NCBI RefSeq assembly: GCF_000482485.1
Contig: NZ_KI519440.1
Location: forward strand, 1 to 64,000
DNA length: 64,000 nt
Direction: 5' to 3'
DNA from: Paucisalibacillus globulus DSM 18846
GTDB taxonomy: Bacteria > Bacillota > Bacilli > Bacillales > Amphibacillaceae
Under the pieces are notes generated by a model that was not told the DNA's origin, did not search any database, and saw nothing but the letters and a program-made list of their open reading frames with translations. The position numbers and the translations under genes were made by a program. Positions 17,611 to 26,731 of this stretch are shown here, one piece after another. Positions within the stretch are counted from its first letter, which is position 1. Each line of letters begins with the position of its first letter.

Positions 17611-18255
17611 ATGATCCGTACAATTCGTTGGCTATTCTATTTGGCCGGGTTAATAACGTTTAGTTATGGGATAACGATTGCATTAAAAATGCAGTATCTT
17701 GGGGTGCATCCCTGGGATGTATTGAATGTTGCTTTATATGAAAAAGTTGGATTAACGATTGGTTCCTGGGCAATTATTATATCGATATTTTTGATTTGTG
17801 TCTCCTTGGTACTAGATAAAAGTTATGTGAAATTAGGAACGTTTCTCAATGCAATTCTAGTAGGAGCCTTTGTGGATCTTTTTTTATTGATTGATTTCTT
17901 ACCGAATGCTAGTCATACATGGACAGATTATCTTATTATGATTATTGGAATTATTACGATGGGATTTGGTGGCGGCCTGTATAATTCTGCTGAAATTGGT
18001 GCTGGACCGCGAGACGGCTTTATGTTATCTATTTCAGATAAATTTGGCAAATCAGTTGGTTTAGTACGCATTGTAGTGGAGACAATCGTGTTATTAATTG
18101 GACTTCTATTAGGTGGCCCGGTGTTCTTATTTACGTTTATTTTTACCTTTGTTCAAAGTCCGGTATTTGCATATACATTTAAGAAGTTTAAAGCATTTAT
18201 TGTTTTAATGGAAAAGCGATATGATAGACATCAGATGTCGAAGTCCAGTGCATGA
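17611..18255 (+). CDS. YczE/YitT-type integral membrane protein
   Basis: This 214-residue protein has five or six transmembrane helices. GVHPWDVLNVALYEKVGLTIGSW and GFGGGLYNSAEIGAGPRDGFMLSISDKFGKSVGLVR are the paired conserved loops of the YczE family. The family's biochemical role is unknown. AGTAGGG before ATG 17611 is a modest ribosome site. A stronger AGGGGGGA about 30 nt upstream leads only to TTG-GAA-TAG, a two-codon frame, so the ATG is kept as start. Confidence 0.8.
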   Translation: MIRTIRWLFYLAGLITFSYGITIALKMQYLGVHPWDVLNVALYEKVGLTIGSWAIIISIFLICVSLVLDKSYVKLGTFLNAILVGAFVDLFLLIDFLPNASHTWTDYLIMIIGIITMGFGGGLYNSAEIGAGPRDGFMLSISDKFGKSVGLVRIVVETIVLLIGLLLGGPVFLFTFIFTFVQSPVFAYTFKKFKAFIVLMEKRYDRHQMSKSSA

Positions 18256-18337
18256 AGGAGTTTGGTCAGGGAAAAGACAGTCAACGTGGTAAGCTATTTC
18301 TAAAGAGGAATCAAAATCGTGAAAGTCCGAGGCTTCA

Positions 18338-18446
18338 TTCGACAAAATTCCTCAAAATCCGGGTGGAGGCAGGCGCCAAAAAAATACGGGAATTCTGTCT
18401 TGCGTTCGACAAAATTCCCTAAAATTCGGGAAGTGACAGGCACCAA
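18338..18446. repeat. Two copies of a ~43-bp intergenic repeat
   Basis: Copies at 18338-18380 and 18405-18446 both start TTCGACAAAATTCC, continue with an AAAAT(T/C)CGGG core and end in a (T/G)GACAGGCACC-like block (GAGGCAGGCGCC in the first copy). It sits in the gap between two convergent genes. GACAGGCACC words are common intergenic elements in Bacillaceae. Confidence 0.7.
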
Positions 18447-18457
18447 TTTCCCGGTTT

Positions 18458-20077
18458 CTATTTAAAAATAAGTTTCCAGAATAGTACTGTGAGTACAATT
18501 AATATTGCTAGGTAAATATAAATTGCAAACGGTATGAAGGAAACAACGAGATGGACAATCGTAAATACCCCGACTATGAGCATTAAGATAATAATCTTTC
18601 CAGTTGTTCCTCCACCTTGTTGAGCAGATTCAATCGGTTCAGTGAATGGATATTTTCCATTGTTAAATAATTTATAGGATATTAGAATTTGTAATAAAGC
18701 AGTGACTAAGACAACTGCTAAATCTGGTAGAATACGAAATGAAAATATCCAGACGTACAATACCGATAGTGAAAATATGACTGGTAAATATAGCTTCACG
18801 AAGAATGCCTTTAATGTTGCACTATAAACGATGGAATGTTTTTGAATTGGCGTTGTTTGGAAAATCCATGCTCCCTTGTACTTGGCAGAAAACTGGAGCA
18901 TATAAACAACCGTACCAATGATTATGTTAGCGAAATAAATTGTTAAAAAGGATCTGCCTTGTCCTAATTCTCCGAAGGTCTGAAAGCTTAGATTATTAAA
19001 AAGAAAGATTAACGGGAAAACCAGTGCCATTCCAAGTGATGGATATACTTTTAGTTTAAAATCCCTCTCACGGCTAATCATAATAGAAGCGAACCGGTAG
19101 AATAGCCTTTCCTCACGACTAAAGCAAACTATTTTTTCGAAAAAATCATTCAGGCTTCGTTTTTTCCTTTTCTTCGTACTCGATTCTTCCATTAACTTCT
19201 GTAAATTCCGCTCAAATGATGGCATCAATAAATAATAGAGAATAATAGAGACGATTGGTCCAATCACGGCAAGTAGGGAAAGGACAATAATCTCACTTGA
19301 ATAATTTTGATTTAATATCATTTCGAATGGAGCTCCGAACCATACAGGTGGGATGAATACATGCCACCTGCTAAAATCATAAATATATTCAAAGCCTACA
19401 ATATCAAATAATCTTATGATAATTTGATAACCAACAACAACTGCTACAGCAAGTAAAATCTGCACATAATTAATAATATCTTTCAATTTTTCCCCATCGA
19501 AAAATCGCAGGATAATCATGTAGATTAGCGCTGTTAAAGCTAGAACGAAAAGGTCTATTAAAATAACTTCAATGATGAAAAGTAGAAAGTAAAGAATACC
19601 TTTTGTGAACAGAAAAACAACTGCTGGAATAGCGATAAATGCTCCTGTAAGCATTGTTAAATAGATTGCTATATGAAGAATTTTAGCTGCATTAACCGTT
19701 CTGGTATGGACTGGTTTCGTATTTAAAATTACCTTATCTCGAACATCTAGAAGTACCGAAGAGAAGTCTGAAATCATGGATGTCATTAGAATGAACATGG
19801 CAACCCCAGCAATAATACTTACTTGGAATAAATAATTATCGCCAAAAAAAGAAAATGGGATAAGAAGTAGGCCATATAAAGCGTAAATCCATAATGATTG
19901 AATAAATTGATTTCCTTCCTTTTTCTTAGCATTTTGACTTAGGATAGTTGGAATTCGTCTTTGGTCCATTGAAAGCTTAACTTCTAATATCTTTCGCATG
20001 ACGGTGTAATCAATATTTAATTTACGAAAAACGGATTGGAATGGATCAAGGACTTTCAGAATACGGATTTCACTCAT
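18458..20077 (-). CDS. ABC-2-like exporter permease
   Basis: This polytopic protein of about 539 residues has 10-12 transmembrane helices and a charged cytoplasmic loop (about 285-330). It pairs with the ATPase encoded just upstream, overlapping it by 8 nt, to form an exporter. The substrate is unknown; the closest general type is the two-gene exporters of Bacilli related to EcsB/YthQ. A GAGG site abuts ATG 20086, so ATG 20077, at 9-nt spacing, is the better start. Confidence 0.7.
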   Translation of the reverse strand: MSEIRILKVLDPFQSVFRKLNIDYTVMRKILEVKLSMDQRRIPTILSQNAKKKEGNQFIQSLWIYALYGLLLIPFSFFGDNYLFQVSIIAGVAMFILMTSMISDFSSVLLDVRDKVILNTKPVHTRTVNAAKILHIAIYLTMLTGAFIAIPAVVFLFTKGILYFLLFIIEVILIDLFVLALTALIYMIILRFFDGEKLKDIINYVQILLAVAVVVGYQIIIRLFDIVGFEYIYDFSRWHVFIPPVWFGAPFEMILNQNYSSEIIVLSLLAVIGPIVSIILYYLLMPSFERNLQKLMEESSTKKRKKRSLNDFFEKIVCFSREERLFYRFASIMISRERDFKLKVYPSLGMALVFPLIFLFNNLSFQTFGELGQGRSFLTIYFANIIIGTVVYMLQFSAKYKGAWIFQTTPIQKHSIVYSATLKAFFVKLYLPVIFSLSVLYVWIFSFRILPDLAVVLVTALLQILISYKLFNNGKYPFTEPIESAQQGGGTTGKIIILMLIVGVFTIVHLVVSFIPFAIYIYLAILIVLTVLFWKLIFK

Positions 20078-20861
20078 TTTTACCATCCTCCGTTATAATG
20101 GAGACGATTTTTTCCGCTGTTTCCTTATGTTCATCAAACCCGGTTAATTGATTAAAAATACTCTCAAGTGATCCAGCTTTACTTTGTTCCTTTAGCTCGT
20201 CGAAAGAACCATCCGCCGCAATATCACCATTCACTAAAAGCACAATACGATTACTAATCTTCTCCACTACGTCCATAATGTGGGAGGAGTAGAAAATGGT
20301 TTTACCTTGATTAGCTAATGCCTCTAGCATATCTTTAATGACCATGACACTATTTGCATCCAACCCACTTAACGGTTCATCGAGAAAAATTAAATCTGGA
20401 TTGTGTAGAAGGCTAGAGATAATAAGTACTTTTTGTCTCATACCTTTAGAAAAAGATGAGATTCTTGAATGGAAAACATTCTCCATATCGAACTCCTTCA
20501 AAAGACTCAGCGCTTTTATTTCCGCTTCATGACGGTCTAAACCGTATAGTTCAGCGATGAAACTTAAATATTCAGCAGCTGTTAGGTTATCGTAAATCTC
20601 CGCATTTTCTGGTACGTAACCAATTTTTTGTTTATATGTATGATCCGTTGTTGCAATGTTATGGCCAAAGATTTCTACTGTTCCACCATACCCGTCAACT
20701 AATCCGAGCATGATTTTTAGTGTGGTACTTTTTCCGGCTCCATTTGGCCCGATATAGCCAATAATTTGCCCTCTATATACATCTAGGTTGATCCCGTTTA
20801 AAACGTCCTTACCAGAATAACTCATGGTTAGGTTTTGTAGTGATAGTACTTTCTCCTTCAT
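20070..20861 (-). CDS. ABC transporter ATP-binding protein
   Basis: This 263-residue ATPase shows Walker A GPNGAGKSTT (about 38-47), a Q-loop before GYVPENAEIYDNLTAAEYL, the signature FSKGMRQK (about 139-146), Walker B LIFLDEPLSGLD (about 158-169) and the H-loop YSSHIMD. The type is that of ABC-2 exporters and CcmA-like ATPases. Its stop overlaps the permease start, so the two form a coupled operon. Confidence 0.9.
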   Translation of the reverse strand: MKEKVLSLQNLTMSYSGKDVLNGINLDVYRGQIIGYIGPNGAGKSTTLKIMLGLVDGYGGTVEIFGHNIATTDHTYKQKIGYVPENAEIYDNLTAAEYLSFIAELYGLDRHEAEIKALSLLKEFDMENVFHSRISSFSKGMRQKVLIISSLLHNPDLIFLDEPLSGLDANSVMVIKDMLEALANQGKTIFYSSHIMDVVEKISNRIVLLVNGDIAADGSFDELKEQSKAGSLESIFNQLTGFDEHKETAEKIVSIITEDGKNE

Positions 20862-21020
20862 CCCTTGAACACCCTTTCTTGATTATGGGAACGTAGTTTT
20901 TCTGGAGCAATCAATTATAGTCCCTGGTTCTTGTTTCACATCTATGAAACTCCCAATATATAATCTATTTTACTTAACATATCAATCTGTGCTTTGGATT
21001 GCAATGGTGTTTAGAAAATT

Positions 21021-21053
21021 AAACATCCCTATTCAAGATGAGTAGGGATGTTT
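21021..21053. terminator. Hairpin after the aldo/keto reductase gene
   Basis: AAACATCCCTA (21021-21031) pairs with TAGGGATGTTT (21043-21053), 10 nt past the aldo/keto reductase stop (minus strand). The T-run is interrupted, so it is probably a moderate terminator. Confidence 0.6.
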
Positions 21054-21062
21054 AACAGATTA

Positions 21063-21905
21063 CTAAAACTCTTCATAAACAGCAGGATCTTGATTTTTCA
21101 ATCTACCATCTTGGCGAGAAAGACTAGCGATGGTCTTCATATCTTGATCATCTAATGAAAAGTCAAAAAGGCTTATATTTTCTAGTTGTCGATTAGGTGT
21201 AGCAGATTTCGGTATTGCAACAGCACCAAGTTGATAATGCCATCGTAAAATGATTTGTGAAATAGACTTATCATATTTTGTCGCAATATTTTTAAGTACT
21301 TCGTTTTCGAAAACATCATTCGCTCTAGCAAGTGGACTCCAAGATTCTGTTACAATGCCGTGTTCCTTATGCCACTCTCGCTGTTCTTCTTGGTTAAAAA
21401 ATGGATGTAATTCTATTTGATTAATTGCCGGTAAAACACCTGTTTCGTCTTGAAGGCGTTTTAGGTGTTCGGGTAAAAAGTTACAAACCCCAATGGAACG
21501 AACCAGCCCTCTTTTCTTCGCTTCAATCAATGCTTGCCATGCTTCAACATATAAATCCCGATTTGGGTTCGGCCAGTGAATTAGATAAATATCATAGTAA
21601 CCTAGCTTAGCACGATATAGTGATTCCTCAATCGTAACTATCGCATCGTTATAACGGTGATAACGTCCAGGGAGTTTAGAAGTAATCATTAATTCTTCTC
21701 TCGGGACAGTGGTACGACGAACCGCCTCGCCAACTGTTCCTTCATTTTCATAATTATAGGCGGAGTCTAGTAGTCGATAGCCAAGGTTGATTGCACTCTC
21801 AATTGCCGCAACGCCTTCATTGCCTTTCAATTTATAAGTACCAAAACCAATAGCTGGAATGTGATTCCCGTCGTTTAATGTTATTTTTTGAAGTTGGTTT
21901 GTCAT
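21063..21905 (-). CDS. Aldo/keto reductase
   Basis: This 280-residue NADPH-dependent reductase has the AKR TIM-barrel. GFGTYKLKG is at the N-terminus, LLDSAYNYENEGTVGEAVR carries the catalytic Asp and Tyr (about 47-52), TSKLPGRYH carries the Lys (about 77), and LIHWPNPN carries the His (about 109). IPKSATPNRQLENISLFDF is the NADPH-binding end. The group is the 2,5-diketo-gluconate reductase/YvgN class, which detoxifies methylglyoxal-like aldehydes. AAAGGAGAGGAG is upstream. It is monocistronic. Confidence 0.9.
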   Translation of the reverse strand: MTNQLQKITLNDGNHIPAIGFGTYKLKGNEGVAAIESAINLGYRLLDSAYNYENEGTVGEAVRRTTVPREELMITSKLPGRYHRYNDAIVTIEESLYRAKLGYYDIYLIHWPNPNRDLYVEAWQALIEAKKRGLVRSIGVCNFLPEHLKRLQDETGVLPAINQIELHPFFNQEEQREWHKEHGIVTESWSPLARANDVFENEVLKNIATKYDKSISQIILRWHYQLGAVAIPKSATPNRQLENISLFDFSLDDQDMKTIASLSRQDGRLKNQDPAVYEEF

Positions 21906-22135
21906 ATACTCTTCTCCTCTCCTTTAAACAATTTATTTATTACAGTGTATCATGAAATCCTACGTAAAAAGCTCGATTCTGTTTATTTCATTGTAAGAAA
22001 TTCTTTTTGGGCGGTTCTTGCTATCAAAGAAAAACCTACAAATTATTCTATATGAAACAAGTAATAAATCACTCATTCAAGGGCAAATACAATACATACA
22101 AAATAAGCCAGTTGTAACAATATCTTCAAAAAAAC

Positions 22136-22172
22136 GTTCACTAAAGTGAACAATTTGTTCTAGAAAGTTAAC
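22136..22172. promoter_or_regulatory. Tandem palindromic operator of the EPS operon
   Basis: GTTCACTAAAGTGAAC (22136-22151) and GTTCTAGAAAGTTAAC (22157-22172) share GTTC....AAAGT.AAC and start exactly 21 bp apart, two helical turns. The second covers the -35 element of the candidate promoter. GTTC half-sites resemble the GTTCTYT box of the biofilm repressor SinR. Regulator assignment is inference. Confidence 0.5.
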
Positions 22173-22184
22173 TTGCTTTATAGA
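22155..22184 (+). promoter_or_regulatory. Candidate promoter of the EPS operon
   Basis: TTGTTC (22155-22160), 18-nt spacer, TATAGA (22179-22184). The -35 lies within the second palindrome, the expected geometry for repression. Confidence 0.4.
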
Positions 22185-22564
22185 ATATGAATAGACAGGT
22201 GTATAGTACTATTTTGCAGCAAAGTGACTACTAGCTGGAACACAAAATAATTAGATTAGAGAAAAAGAAAATTGGTATTGTCTACAGGACCACTATCAAT
22301 GTAGGCACTCGATCACATTGTGGGTTGTCATGAAACCTTAGACGCTACGTCGTCATTGGTGTGATGGGAGGGGGGGTTAGATGCCCAAATGGTTAGGAGA
22401 AAAGTTACGTATACGTTCTCTGACTAGATAAAAAAGAACATACAAATGTTTATCAGACTTGTGAATACTCGAGAGATTATATTTTCTTAAAGAGAGGCGA
22501 AGTAGTGTCGATTGAATGCATAAACTTAAATCCTTGTTAAGTTAACCATAAGGGGGGGAATAAC

Positions 22565-23227
22565 TTGCACGGAAATCCGAGTTCAACAAATTTTTATGAG
22601 GAATATGCTCCTAGTTTTAGTTTAGTGGACTCAAGACATGACCAGACAGGGAATTACCAGTTTAGTAAACGAATGATAGATGTGATTTTTTCACTTATAT
22701 GTTTACCAATTGTATTAGTGATTATAGGAATATTTTCAATCTTAATTAGGCTCGAGACCCCTGGTCCTGCCATCTACTATCAAGTGAGAGTAGGATATTA
22801 TGGTCAGTATTTTAAGGTATATAAATTACGATCCATGTTTCTAGATGCAGAAAAAAATGGTGCAACATGGGCATTGGAAAATGATCCAAGAGTAACTAAA
22901 GTTGGAAGGTTTATGAGAAAGACTAGAATAGATGAACTTCCACAAATCATTAATATATTAAAAGGAGAAATGACATTAGTTGGTCCGAGACCTGAAAGGC
23001 CAATTTTTACGGCAGAGTTTGAAAAGTCGATACCTGGTTTTACAAAGAGATTATTAGTTAAACCTGGTTTAACTGGATTAGCTCAGGTCAATGGGGGGTA
23101 TAATCTTTCACCAGAAAAGAAACTACTACTTGATTTGTATTATATCGAAAATAAAGGAATAAAAATGGACTTAAAAATACTAGTGAAGACAATAGAAATT
23201 ATATGCTCTGGGAACGGATCTAGGTAA
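22565..23227 (+). CDS. Priming sugar-phosphate transferase (undecaprenyl-phosphate, EpsL/WcaJ type)
   Basis: This 220-residue monotopic membrane enzyme transfers a sugar-1-phosphate to undecaprenyl phosphate, the first step of repeat-unit assembly. One membrane helix spans about 42-65. The catalytic core follows: RLETPGPAIYYQVRVGYYGQYFKVYKLRSM, then IDELPQIINILKGEMTLVGPRPERP and VKPGLTGLAQVNG. This is the short, single-domain form without the N-terminal helices of WbaP. The start is TTG after AAGGGGGGG. It is the first gene of the EPS operon. Confidence 0.9.
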   Translation: MHGNPSSTNFYEEYAPSFSLVDSRHDQTGNYQFSKRMIDVIFSLICLPIVLVIIGIFSILIRLETPGPAIYYQVRVGYYGQYFKVYKLRSMFLDAEKNGATWALENDPRVTKVGRFMRKTRIDELPQIINILKGEMTLVGPRPERPIFTAEFEKSIPGFTKRLLVKPGLTGLAQVNGGYNLSPEKKLLLDLYYIENKGIKMDLKILVKTIEIICSGNGSR

Positions 23228-23248
23228 TTCTAAGGAGGGGGATGCTAC

Positions 23249-24424
23249 TTGAAATGTTTAATTGTCACTACTCTTGATAGACAAATAATACTTTTTTTAG
23301 TTCCTCATATTAAATTGTTGCAGGAAATGGGATATACCGTAACAATCGCAACTTTTATTATCAATGAAAAAGAATTAGCAGAACAACTGCCACATGTACA
23401 CCTCATCCATCTCCCTTTTTCAAGAAGTATTAGAAGTAAAGACAATATAAGAGCGTTCTTTAAAATAAGGAAGTTAATTAGAAAAGAAAAGTATCCGTTA
23501 ATCCATGTACATACTCCAATTGCTTCCTTCCTTACTCGACTTGCATCCACTAAAAAACAATCTATTGTCTATACTGCTCATGGCTTCCATTTCAATGAAA
23601 ATGGTGCGAAAATAAGTAACCAAATCTATTATGCAGCAGAAAAATATGCCGCTAGAAAGACAGATAAGTTAATTGTTATGAATACGCATGATTATGAGAA
23701 GGCAAAGGAATTTTTACCTGCTTCAAACATTCATTTCATCCATGGGATAGGCATTGATGCTACCTTCTATAATCCAAATCTTGTTTCTTATGAATCTAGG
23801 AAAAGTATAAGGGAAAGTTTACACCTACCATTAGATAAAACTGTAATTACACATATCGCGGAATTCAACGAAAACAAGAGGCAAATTGATATTCTTGAAG
23901 CAGTTGAAAAAATGAAGGAAGTACATCAAGACTTTGTTGTTTTATTGGTCGGGGATGGAAAGTTAGTAGATGAAATAAAAATAGAGGTTCAAAATAAAGG
24001 ATTACATGAATATGTCCGTTGTCTAGGATTCAGAGAAGATATTAGAGAGTTATTAAGTATTACGGATATTGGTCTGCTAGTTTCAGAGCGAGAGGGTTTG
24101 CCTAAGTCTGTGATGGAAATGATGGCAATGGAGAAACCGGTTGTTGTCTCAAATATCCGAGGTAATAGAGATCTAGTTGAAGAAGCAAGTAATGGACTCC
24201 TAGTTCCGGTTAAAGATTCAAGCGAATTAATGAGAGCAATCCTGTTATTAGTAGAGAATCGCGAGTTTCGTAATAGATTAGGAACAACGGGGAGGAAGCT
24301 CATTCTAGAAAAATATGACCTGCCATTAATTTTGGAGAAGACGAAAGAAGTCTATCTGTCGATTAATCAAATGGATAATGTCGAAGTTGTTAAAGAAAAT
24401 ATTATGAATGTAAAGCAGATTTAG
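23249..24424 (+). CDS. Glycosyltransferase family 4 (EpsD-like)
   Basis: This 391-residue GT-B enzyme adds a sugar to the lipid-linked repeat unit on the cytoplasmic face. The N-terminal acceptor domain carries PLIHVHTPIASFLTRLA and YTAHGFHF (about 85-115). The donor domain shows HIAEFNENKRQIDILEAV, VRCLGFREDIRELLSITDIGLLVSEREGLPKSVMEMMAMEKPVV (about 250-300), including the nucleotide-sugar-binding Glu motif of GT4. It is the only conventional glycosyltransferase in the operon besides the priming enzyme, so the repeat unit may be short or other transferases may lie elsewhere. TTG start after AAGGAGGGG. Confidence 0.88.
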   Translation: MKCLIVTTLDRQIILFLVPHIKLLQEMGYTVTIATFIINEKELAEQLPHVHLIHLPFSRSIRSKDNIRAFFKIRKLIRKEKYPLIHVHTPIASFLTRLASTKKQSIVYTAHGFHFNENGAKISNQIYYAAEKYAARKTDKLIVMNTHDYEKAKEFLPASNIHFIHGIGIDATFYNPNLVSYESRKSIRESLHLPLDKTVITHIAEFNENKRQIDILEAVEKMKEVHQDFVVLLVGDGKLVDEIKIEVQNKGLHEYVRCLGFREDIRELLSITDIGLLVSEREGLPKSVMEMMAMEKPVVVSNIRGNRDLVEEASNGLLVPVKDSSELMRAILLLVENREFRNRLGTTGRKLILEKYDLPLILEKTKEVYLSINQMDNVEVVKENIMNVKQI

Positions 24425-24449
24425 ACTGAATATGTTCGGTGGTGGAAAA

Positions 24450-25472
24450 TTGGCTAACAAAGGGAAATTGGTTATATCGCTGGATTTAGAACTGAATTGG
24501 GGAGTATTTGATGTTTATTCAACAGAATACTATAGGGGAAATTTACTAGGTGCACGGGAAATAGTACCAATACTGTTAGAAAAATTTCAATCGCAACATA
24601 TCCATGCCACATGGGGAATAGTTGGATTTCTATTTTTTTCTAATAAGCAGGACCTATTAAAAGAGATACCAAAGGTTCAACCGCAATATAAGGATTTATC
24701 CATATCTTCATACGAGCAAATAAAACATATCGGAAATAATGAACTAGAGGATCCAATCCACTTTGGATCAGGGATTATTGAACAAATTCAAGATACTCCT
24801 TATCAGGAAATAGCAACACATACCTTTAGCCATTACTACACATTAGCTAAAGGTCAATGTCAGGCAGAATTTCAGGCTGATTTAGAGAAAGCATTGGAAA
24901 TAGCAGAGAGGAAAGGAATATCAGTTAAAACAATTATTTTTCCTCGTAACCAATTGAATGCTGAATACCTAACAGAATCCCGTCAATTTGGTCTTATTGC
25001 ATATCGAGGTTGTGAGAATCATTGGTTATATCGTATTCATGGTGAGAGAGAGGGACTATTTAAGCGGTTGATTCGATTATTGGATTCGTATGTTAATATT
25101 TCCGGAAATCATGTGTATACGACAGATGCATTACAAAGTCCATTCGGTCTTGTTAACATCCCTTCTAGTAAATTTCTTCGGCCATATTCTCGTAGACTCA
25201 GACTACTGGAACCGTTAAAGCTGAGAAGAATTATGGTAGGTATGACAGAAGCTGCTAAGGAAGGTAAGGTTTTTCATTTATGGTGGCACCCACATAACTT
25301 TGGTGCAAGGCAACGGGAAAGTATTCAACAATTAGATATCCTTTTGAATCATTTTCAATTGCTACGAGAACGATATGGAATGGAGAGTTATAGCATGAAA
25401 GAGTTAGGGGAAATGGTGTTAAACGATACTAAATGTGGTGTTTCCAGTGGTTCTATCTATAAAGAAGCTTGA
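24450..25472 (+). CDS. Polysaccharide deacetylase (NodB/CE4-like)
   Basis: About 340 residues. LVISLDLELNWGVFD carries the first metal/catalytic Asp near the N-terminus, ATHTFSHYYT is the HxxxH metal-binding motif (about 125-134 of the longer frame), and FPRNQLN and HLWWHPHNFG are further CE4 motifs. No signal peptide is visible, so a cytoplasmic action on a precursor is possible, which is unusual for CE4. The frame has an ATG at 24432 without a ribosome site; GGTGG lies inside it and serves TTG 24450, chosen here. The gene sits between the GT4 and polymerase genes. Confidence 0.8.
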   Translation: MANKGKLVISLDLELNWGVFDVYSTEYYRGNLLGAREIVPILLEKFQSQHIHATWGIVGFLFFSNKQDLLKEIPKVQPQYKDLSISSYEQIKHIGNNELEDPIHFGSGIIEQIQDTPYQEIATHTFSHYYTLAKGQCQAEFQADLEKALEIAERKGISVKTIIFPRNQLNAEYLTESRQFGLIAYRGCENHWLYRIHGEREGLFKRLIRLLDSYVNISGNHVYTTDALQSPFGLVNIPSSKFLRPYSRRLRLLEPLKLRRIMVGMTEAAKEGKVFHLWWHPHNFGARQRESIQQLDILLNHFQLLRERYGMESYSMKELGEMVLNDTKCGVSSGSIYKEA

Positions 25473-26688
25473 TTTCTTTTTCATTGGACTACTAGTTATA
25501 TGTCTTCCATTTATGTTCTATCTCAACATGATGATTCAATTAAATGTTTCCGTTTCCGATTTTATTATGATTTTGATGTTGTATTGGGTTATATCCAATA
25601 AAGAGAATAGGGAATTAATTGCGAGAGTTCTTGGTAACTATAAGCATATTATTATTTATCTACTACTACTAATCTATGTTTGTATTTTAAGTATGACTAA
25701 TTATTTTTTGAACATTTTTGTAGATATCACCTATGGTATTTCAGCCATTCTAAAATTATCGGTGAATTTTAGTTATATCCTAGTATTTCTTATCTATTTA
25801 GAAAAATACAAACGTGAACTGCTTATTTTTATTTTGCGTTGGTGGCGAATAACGGCAATGATTATCTCTTTGCTTTGTATTGGAAGTGTCATCCTCTATC
25901 AATTTGGTATTGATAATGGCATGACTCTTGGTGGACGGGCACAAGCAACATTAAATGATCCAAATCTTGCAGCACTTTATCTTGTCATTTCATTTTCTTT
26001 CATCATGCTTTATTCCAACTATGTAGAAAAGAAATTCATGATAAATCTATCAACCGTACTTATTTTAATTGCTTTATTTTTGACAGCTTCAAGAGGTGGA
26101 ATCATAAGTATCCTTTTAGCAGTGGTAATAGTATTGTTTCTAACCTTTATGTTGGGAAGAATGAGAGAACTGCTTATTTTTATAGCTATTATGTCATTAT
26201 TTCTTATTGCTTTTTTATGGGTGAATGAGACCTCTGAAGTACTGCGATTTGCCATCGATCGTGTAACCAGTGTTGGTTCCGAGGGAGATGGGACTTCATA
26301 CCGCGTTTTCTTATGGATGTCGGCTTTTGATATGTGGACTAATAATCCTCTTATTGGGATTGGTATTGGTCAATTTATTGCTTACTCAACAGAAATGTAT
26401 GGGGTTACGTTTATGAATATCCCGCATAATACCTATCTTACTTTTTTAACGGAAACTGGAATGGTTGGATTTCTTGCATTCCTATGGTTTCCACTCTATC
26501 TCTTTTTTAGACTAGTTGTTTTTATAACTACTAATGGAGAGAAAAAGTATTATGTTATTTTAATTGGATTGATTGCAGTAGGAATTCAAGCAATTTCCAT
26601 CAATATCGAAAACATTCGTTTTGTTTGGATATATTTAACCATTGCCTTTGTGCTTTCCTACCATACAAAAGAAAAGCTATGGCGATAG
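25435..26688 (+). CDS. O-antigen ligase/Wzy-type polysaccharide polymerase
   Basis: This 417-residue protein has 11-12 transmembrane helices. The large extracytoplasmic loop and the ASRGGIISILLAV helix (about 220-232) are characteristic of the Wzy/WaaL superfamily, as is the MWTNNPLIGIGIGQF...PHNTYLTFLTETG block (about 297-345). It would join repeat units on the outer face. The frame opens with GTG 25435, 38 nt inside the deacetylase gene; no clear ribosome site was found, so the exact start is uncertain. Confidence 0.85.
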   Translation: MVFPVVLSIKKLDFFFIGLLVICLPFMFYLNMMIQLNVSVSDFIMILMLYWVISNKENRELIARVLGNYKHIIIYLLLLIYVCILSMTNYFLNIFVDITYGISAILKLSVNFSYILVFLIYLEKYKRELLIFILRWWRITAMIISLLCIGSVILYQFGIDNGMTLGGRAQATLNDPNLAALYLVISFSFIMLYSNYVEKKFMINLSTVLILIALFLTASRGGIISILLAVVIVLFLTFMLGRMRELLIFIAIMSLFLIAFLWVNETSEVLRFAIDRVTSVGSEGDGTSYRVFLWMSAFDMWTNNPLIGIGIGQFIAYSTEMYGVTFMNIPHNTYLTFLTETGMVGFLAFLWFPLYLFFRLVVFITTNGEKKYYVILIGLIAVGIQAISINIENIRFVWIYLTIAFVLSYHTKEKLWR

Positions 26689-26731
26689 GTAACAGTGAAT
26701 CAGGTAGAACATTAATTTGGAGGTAATGAGG

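Larger units (their letters stand above)
21906..22564 (+). promoter_or_regulatory. 660-bp leader/regulatory region of the exopolysaccharide operon
   Basis: No gene is visible here. Two tandem palindromes lie at 22136-22172. About 390 nt separate the likely promoter from the first start codon. The stretch 22270-22410 contains G-rich and self-complementary words (ATCACA/TGTGAT, GACG/CGTC) and may fold as a structured leader. Bacillus eps operons carry an EAR antitermination RNA; whether this is one cannot be decided by eye. Confidence 0.5.

Noticed and set aside
22136-22172. LexA (SOS) boxes
   Set aside because: Half-sites are in GTTC...GAAC order with 8-nt spacing, whereas the Gram-positive SOS box is GAAC-N4-GTTC.
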